Part shown: positions 58,801 to 64,000 of the stretch, in pieces
How the letters are laid out: each line of letters opens with the position of its first letter
How positions within the stretch are numbered: the first letter of the stretch is position 1
Assembly (NCBI GenBank): GCA_946800325.1
Contig: OX326956.1
Span: 49,337,052-49,401,051, forward strand
Direction: 5' to 3'
DNA from: Luzula sylvatica
Taxonomy: Eukaryota > Streptophyta > Magnoliopsida > Poales > Juncaceae
DNA: 64,000 nt
Made by a program: the position numbers and the translations under genes
The notes under the pieces: model-generated
Seen by the model: only the letters and a program-made list of their open reading frames with translations
Database searches by the model: none
Told to the model about the DNA's origin: nothing

Positions 58801-59635
58801 ATCTATAATAATAATATAATAATATGGCTAATCAACAAAGTTCAATGTCACCGAATTGTTAATGTTAGTATGAGTAACGAATGGGACACCTAAACTGATA
58901 ATTTTTTTGATATAAATATGTATAAATTTGGATTTGATTTATGATTAATTAATGTCACAATTTTGTATATTTATGTATCATTTTATCTGTTACTAGTACT
59001 AGTATTCTTGTATTAGCCAAGAGCTAAGAGGAAATGAATTACTTGTACTAGTATATAACCCCCACAATACAAGTTTTTGTCAATAATATCCAAACATAAT
59101 AAACACAACAAACAAAGAATATTGGGGTAAATTTGCTATTAGAAAAGGTTAAGGGTCTGGCTTATAAATGAGCTGCTAAAATTTAACTCAACTCAGATTG
59201 GAACACGGTATTTTTTTATATCCAAATCAAAATACTATTAATTAATTAACAAAAAGCATATAGTTAGTTATATTGTACTAATTAAATATGTAATCCTTGC
59301 AAATTATTAATATATATGCCCTGTAAAATAATCTGGGGGCCACAATATACTGTAAAATTATTAATCCTTGAAATCTGGGGGCACAATATATGTCCAGTGA
59401 AATAAATAATTCATGATATTTTCTAATAAAAATTGAAAATTAGTCATGTTGATAAATAAACTAAAATGCTAGAATTGCAAAAACAAATCATAGACTGGAC
59501 CCAATTATATTGTTAATACATTTGTTTATTCGGTGATGAATTTGTAGTTTATTGCTATAAGTGTAGAGATTTTGATATTAACTAAGATTGTCACATTTCA
59601 GACGTGAAAATAATTATAGATATTTGTTATTCACT
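58801..59635. other. Intergenic AT-rich DNA
   Basis: No gene or element seen. Confidence 0.45.
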
Positions 59636-60596
59636 GAAGAGGGGCCGGGCCGGACCCCCCCTCCCCGAGCCCGGCCCCTCTTCGGGCCGGAACCCCCCCC
59701 CCCCCCCACGGGCCCGGCCCCTCTTCGGGCCGGACCCCCCCCACGGGCCCGGCCCCTCTTCGGGACGGACCCCCCCCACGGGCCCGGCCCCTCTTCGGGA
59801 CGGACCCCCCCCCCCACGGGCCCGGCCCCTCTTCGGGACGGACCCCCCCCAGCCGGGCCCCTCTTCGGGCCGGACCCCCCCCAGCCGGGCCCCTCTTCGG
59901 GCCGGACCCCCCGGGCCTGGCCCCGAGCCCCTCTTCGGGCCGGACCCCCCCCGGGCCCGGCCCCTCTTCTGGCCGGACCCCCCACCCGGGGCCCCTGGAG
60001 CCCGGCCCCTCTTCAGGCCGGACCCCCTCCTGGAGCCCGGCCCCTCTTCGGGCCGGACCCCCCCTGGAGCCCGGCCCCTCTTCGGGCCGGACCCCCCCGG
60101 GCCCGGCCCCTCTTCGGGCCGGACCCCCCCAGGGCCCGGCCCCTCTTCGGGCCGGACCCCCCCCCCCCCGAGCCCGGCCCCTCTTCGGGCCGGACCCCCC
60201 CCCCCCCGAGCCCGGCCCCTCTTCGGGCCGGACCCCCCCCCCCCCGAGCCCGGCCCCTCTTCGGGCCGGACCCCCCCCCCCCCGAGCCCGGCCCCTCTTC
60301 GGGCCGGACCCCCCCCCCCCGAGCCCGGCCCCTCTTCGGGCCGGACCCCCCCCCCCCCCAGCGAGCCCGGCCCCTCTTCGGGCCGGACCCCCCCTCCCCG
60401 AGCCCGGCCCCTCTTCGGGCCGGACCCCCCCCCCCCCCCGAGCCCGGCCCCTCTTCTGGCCGGACCCCTCCCCACGGGCCCGGCCTTCCTTGGGCCGGAC
60501 CCCTTCCCCCACGGGCCCAACCCCTCTTCGGGCCGGACCTTTTCCCCCGGCGGGCCTGGCCTCTTTTTGGGCCGGACCCCACGAGTCCTCGTGCAC
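59636..60596. repeat. GC-rich minisatellite, about 25 units of about 38 bp
   Basis: Unit: GGCCCGGCCCCTCTTCGGGC followed by CGGACC and a C-run of 5 to 13. Each unit contains the inverted repeat GGCCC…GGGCC around CTCTTC, so either strand can fold into a hairpin, and the C/G runs could also form i-motif or G-quadruplex structures. Unit length varies mainly through the C-run and the linker (ACGGG, GAGCC, GGAGCC, AGCC). Long Pro/Gly/Arg frames run through it on both strands in several frames; that pattern reflects composition, not a gene. The first unit is inverted at its start (GAAGAGGGGCCGGG). Confidence 0.93.
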
Positions 60597-60646
60597 CCCT
60601 GCAAAATACAAATATTATAGATACAACAAACACACACACAAATCAT

Positions 60647-60693
<47 letters not shown>
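60647..60693 (+). repeat. (CA)n microsatellite
   Basis: About 23 CA units shortly after the GC minisatellite, with further CA-rich sequence to 60725. Confidence 0.95.
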
Positions 60694-60696
<3 letters not shown>

Positions 60697-60725
60697 CAAA
60701 CACAGATACACACACACACATACAT

Positions 60726-63696
60726 ATACATATTTACATACTTCAAATGAAGTGAGTTTTGAACTCGCTTGTTCAATTTTTGTTGGTTCATGCTAGTTGA
60801 CTCAATGCCTGATGAAAATAGTATTTTCTTCATTAATTGTTGGTTATTTTCTTCATGAAATCGCTTGTTCAATTGCCTGAAAATAGAAATATAAGATGAA
60901 AATCAAATAATTGAAAATATACATGTTAAAACAAATGAGAAATTTACAACAAAGCCCATGCGTTACTACAAAACTGCAAAAAAGTCCCTGTATCATTAAA
61001 AAATGCAGGACCTGCTTCTTGATTTTTTTGTAGAATGGTGGTGCTTTTTAAAGAAAATTACAATGCATGGATATTGTTGTAATTGCAATTTAGGCACAAT
61101 GCAGCAGGGGCTTTATGCAAATTTCCCAAGCAAATCACCTTGATGGTGTGACCAAAAAAAGAAGAGAAATGAATTCTTACGTTGCTAGCAAAGGGAGTTC
61201 TAGTTCTGGGCTTGGGATCATCAATGGGTATTCTGAAAATCAAAATAATAAATTGTTAAACTCTAGAATTGGTATTTAATAAACCAAAAAATAAACAAAA
61301 TCATCTCTGAAATTGGTACAAGATATTTATTTGATTAAAACAATCATCTCACAACCAGTTAAAAATTCAAGTTAATTTCTCTGAACGATGGAATTCACTT
61401 GAAGTTCTCTCCAGATACAAACTACAAACACCGAGAGGATGTTGAGGGAAAAAACAGATGAAAAGGTGTTCGAAATTATATAATCAATAATAAATAGATA
61501 AACATATCAAGAATCCATGATAATTTCGTACTAGAACAAATCAAACAAAGGAGAATAGAAAACAAAGCCAGATATATACTTTCTTGATTTGGGGGAACTC
61601 AAAAAGCGATTAATTCTAATCAAAGAATATCAAAAACAAAATATAGAGGAGAAACACTGACAATATCTTGTCTGTCCGGTAACCAATCTCACATCAACCA
61701 TGAAATTCGTCAATTGAAGAGGTCCGCGAATTAAACGTTCTCGTGTCTGTCTTCTCCAGTTTCGATCTCACATCAACCACGGAAACACTCACAATATCTT
61801 CTTTGTTGAGTATATGTTGAGTATCTGTAGGGTTTCTTTCTTTTGTGGGGGAGAATCGAGAAGAAAGGAGTGAAGAGGGAAGAAGAGAGAAGAAAGCGGA
61901 TTTATTTTGGAGAGAATTAATGAGAATAAAGAAGCGGAAGAGGACGAGAGATAGATATATAGGATTGCTCCATTATAGACGCTACTTATTCCCTAAACTC
62001 GGCGTACAAAATGAGATATGAACCGATTGAGAATGTCATGCATCGTGCTTGTAATTAAACAGTGGGCCGAGTTCATTTCATTGAATGTTAATGTTAAGAT
62101 TTTGTTACCGTTGTGATTAAGATTTTGCTAATGTTATAAATTGGATTTTGTTACCGTTATAATTAAGATTTTGAAATTTGAAATTAGATTGTCTTATGTA
62201 TTATTTAGTCTAACTTATTTTGTTTCATTCATTGTATCTTCAGTCCAGACAATTAATGTGCCATAGTTGATTTTTATGCAATAATTGAGCTTTATTTGGA
62301 ATATATTGTGGCGTTTTGTGAGTCATTGTTTTCATTATATTAAATTTTAATTAATGTATTAATAAAGATCATATACAATTTTAACCTACAAATTTCAGTT
62401 TAAAGTAAGAATGATTAAACTGTGAAGACAAAAAAAAGGAAATGAATTGATTACTCTTATTTCTTGCTTAATTAATCATTGATTACATATCTATATACAG
62501 TACTTAAACATAATAATCCTAATCTCGGTTTATCATTAAATTTCTAATCTAGAAATAATAGCCCAAGGTTTATAGACTTAAAGGCCCGTGCTATTATTAC
62601 TTTCTAAAGCCCATAACTCAAATGTGAGCCCATCCATCATATTTCAAGTTTTGAATTGGAGCGGTTCATATCTTCTTCTCCAGTTCCACACCAACCGGAG
62701 AAATCTTCATCTTCTCCAACAGTAAAAACAAAAGTAAAATTATTCTATAGTTCTAATGACACGTGTCACCATTTTTTTTTTTTTAATTTATATTGCAACT
62801 CAAATATATCCTTTATGCAAGAAAAATATAATTTGTCCACAAACTCTTCATAATATCCTTGACGAAATGACAAAGTGAATTAATTAACATTTCTAATTGA
62901 CTCAATAAAATGTTACTTGACACGTTTAATTAATACATCAATAATTTATAATATGTCAATACTAATAAATGTTAATTGACGTGTCAATTCAATTAAACGA
63001 TCAATTAAATTGTTAAATAACACAATCAATAATATCAATCAATCTATTTAGTCCTCTCTTGCCGCCTCATCAAGGATGTTTGTGTTATTGGAGCTCCATA
63101 TATAATCCCCTTATGAAAATATGACTCAATTATTAATTTTGTATGGTATAATTTACAATTGTGTTTTTTTTTTTTTTTTAATTATATTTTTTATGTTAAT
63201 GGATGACATTTTAAATATATATTTCAATTTTATATGTATTATTCACAGTTTTATTTATTTGTTTCGAAACTTTAATTTTGTTTGAATTATAACATGCTAT
63301 ATTTTATTTATTTGGTGTGGATTTATAATGATGGAACAATTCCGTGAACACTTATTAATTATAATGTATATATATCCATAATAGACAAATTTTATGAACC
63401 TTTATTAATTATAATATATTTATTGACATGAATATATTTGCACAATTATCACGATTATATAATTGAGATTAAACGTACCCGCGAAAATTCTATTTAAACA
63501 AATTATACAAAAACATGTCAAAAAATGGTGTGAAGTCCCGCGCATTGCTAGTTCGATCTAATTTTACTAAAACTCCAGTTGCACAGAACCGGAGAAATCT
63601 TCATCTTCTCAAATCCAACATTACAAAAACTCCTCTTCGTTTGACTTCGACTCGTCTTCTTCGGACGTTATTTTGTCCTGTTCTTGTTCCGACTCT
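60726..63696. other. Intergenic DNA
   Basis: AT-rich with no confident gene. On the minus strand 61690-61940 is CT-rich and could be the leader of an unrecognised transcript. ACCGGAGAAATCTTCATCTT occurs at 62694 and again in near-identical form at 63589. Confidence 0.4.
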
Positions 63697-64000
63697 TTAG
63701 GAGGAGCCCCAAAGAAACTCATCCGATGAATAACTCGGGCTTCCCGGTACTGACCAGTTACTTTTCTCTGCTATGTCTACCTTCTCCCCGTCCATGTAAA
63801 AATCAAGCGCCCTTGGTAGTCCATCTTCTTGTACCGGTACTGGTACAGGATCTGGACTTGCAGGCTGTTGTATAATTGGCGACGACACGGAGTTTTCAGA
63901 CTTGCACGGTTCGTATTCGTGGTACGAGCAGCGGCCGCTACGAGAGCGAGATTTCGGAGTGGGTTCTGGTACCGGTACTGGTACCGGTACGGGAGCTGGA
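63697..64000 (-). CDS. 3' end of an unidentified gene (runs off the window)
   Basis: Minus-strand frame open from the window edge to TAA at 63697-63699, at least 101 codons; the start lies beyond 64000. It begins with a Val-Pro dipeptide run encoded by GTACCGGTACC repeats, continues through a Ser/Arg patch (KSRSRSGRCSYHEYEPCKSE), a second PVPVPV run and an acidic, aromatic C-terminus (RALDFYMDGEKVD, then DEFLWGSS). Low-repeat conserved-looking ends and mixed composition suggest real coding. I do not recognise the family; the segment looks disordered and may be a regulatory or nuclear protein tail. Confidence 0.5.
   Translation of the reverse strand, partial: PAPVPVPVPVPEPTPKSRSRSGRCSYHEYEPCKSENSVSSPIIQQPASPDPVPVPVQEDGLPRALDFYMDGEKVDIAEKSNWSVPGSPSYSSDEFLWGSS

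Noticed and set aside
59588..60796. Pro-rich open frames of 326-402 codons on both strands
   Set aside because: They arise from the GC-rich minisatellite: several frames on both strands are open at once, C-run length changes shift frame between units, and there is no plausible promoter or non-repeat domain.
1..64000. CRISPR arrays, prokaryotic operons, organellar DNA or viral integrations
   Set aside because: No regularly spaced palindromic repeats with unique spacers, no Shine-Dalgarno operon layout, no plastid or mitochondrial gene blocks, and no capsid or movement-protein frames were seen. The only retroelement with a full frame is Ty1/copia.

Overview
The window is eukaryotic nuclear DNA from a flowering plant, very probably a eudicot. 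Signs of this are short AT-rich GT-AG introns, a 33-exon plastid ferredoxin-dependent glutamate synthase gene, plant-specific gene families (GT61 glycosyltransferase, plant glyoxalase-I-like, plant HhH-GPD glycosylase) and a dense load of plant transposons. Species and chromosome cannot be fixed from the sequence alone. Background DNA is strongly AT-rich; the GC-rich tract near 59.6-60.6 kb stands far outside it.

Host genes. GLU1/Fd-GOGAT occupies 2.8-10.6 kb (+) and reads through intact after splicing (1611 aa). Two tiny paralogous hydrophobic proteins (47 and 54 aa, both -) lie at 11.1 and 15.6 kb. A glyoxalase-I-like gene (27.1-28.5 kb, -) and a GT61 glycosyltransferase gene (29.8-31.8 kb, -) sit 1.3 kb apart on one strand. 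A nuclear HhH-GPD DNA glycosylase gene is at 42.8-44.5 kb (-). The 3' end of an unidentified gene runs off the right edge (63.7-64.0 kb, -). These genes do unrelated jobs (chloroplast nitrogen assimilation, aldehyde metabolism, Golgi glycan synthesis, base excision repair), and nothing suggests they form a cluster or a shared pathway.

Mobile DNA fills most of the rest. There is a full-length Ty1/copia element (47.2-52.4 kb) with two LTRs that look identical, a 5-bp target duplication and an open 1350-aa gag-pol. Five non-autonomous hAT elements have recognisable 8-bp target duplications (11.8, 22.1, 24.0, 34.7 and 39.6 kb). A tRNA-type SINE at 40.4 kb has a 16-bp target duplication. A MITE sits inside a (TA)n microsatellite at 42.3 kb. 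CACTA ends lie at 18.0 and 18.6 kb inside a larger inverted-repeat structure. LINE 3' fragments are at 15.2 and 19.7 kb, the second fused to a decayed plant-transposon gene. Five Helitron 3' ends share one orientation.

Repeats without an obvious owner include a pair of tandem long palindromes (13.65-14.6 kb), direct duplications at 38.8-39.4 and 54.4-56.2 kb, a hairpin-bearing tandem array at 58.0-58.8 kb and a roughly 25-unit GC-rich minisatellite at 59.6-60.6 kb. The remaining intergenic stretches are AT-rich and I see no genes in them. I found no CRISPR, prokaryotic or viral defence system, and no clear example of a new multi-gene system. The most unusual items are the microprotein pair, the GC minisatellite, the palindrome pair and the hAT elements of nearly equal length with different subterminal motif arrays.
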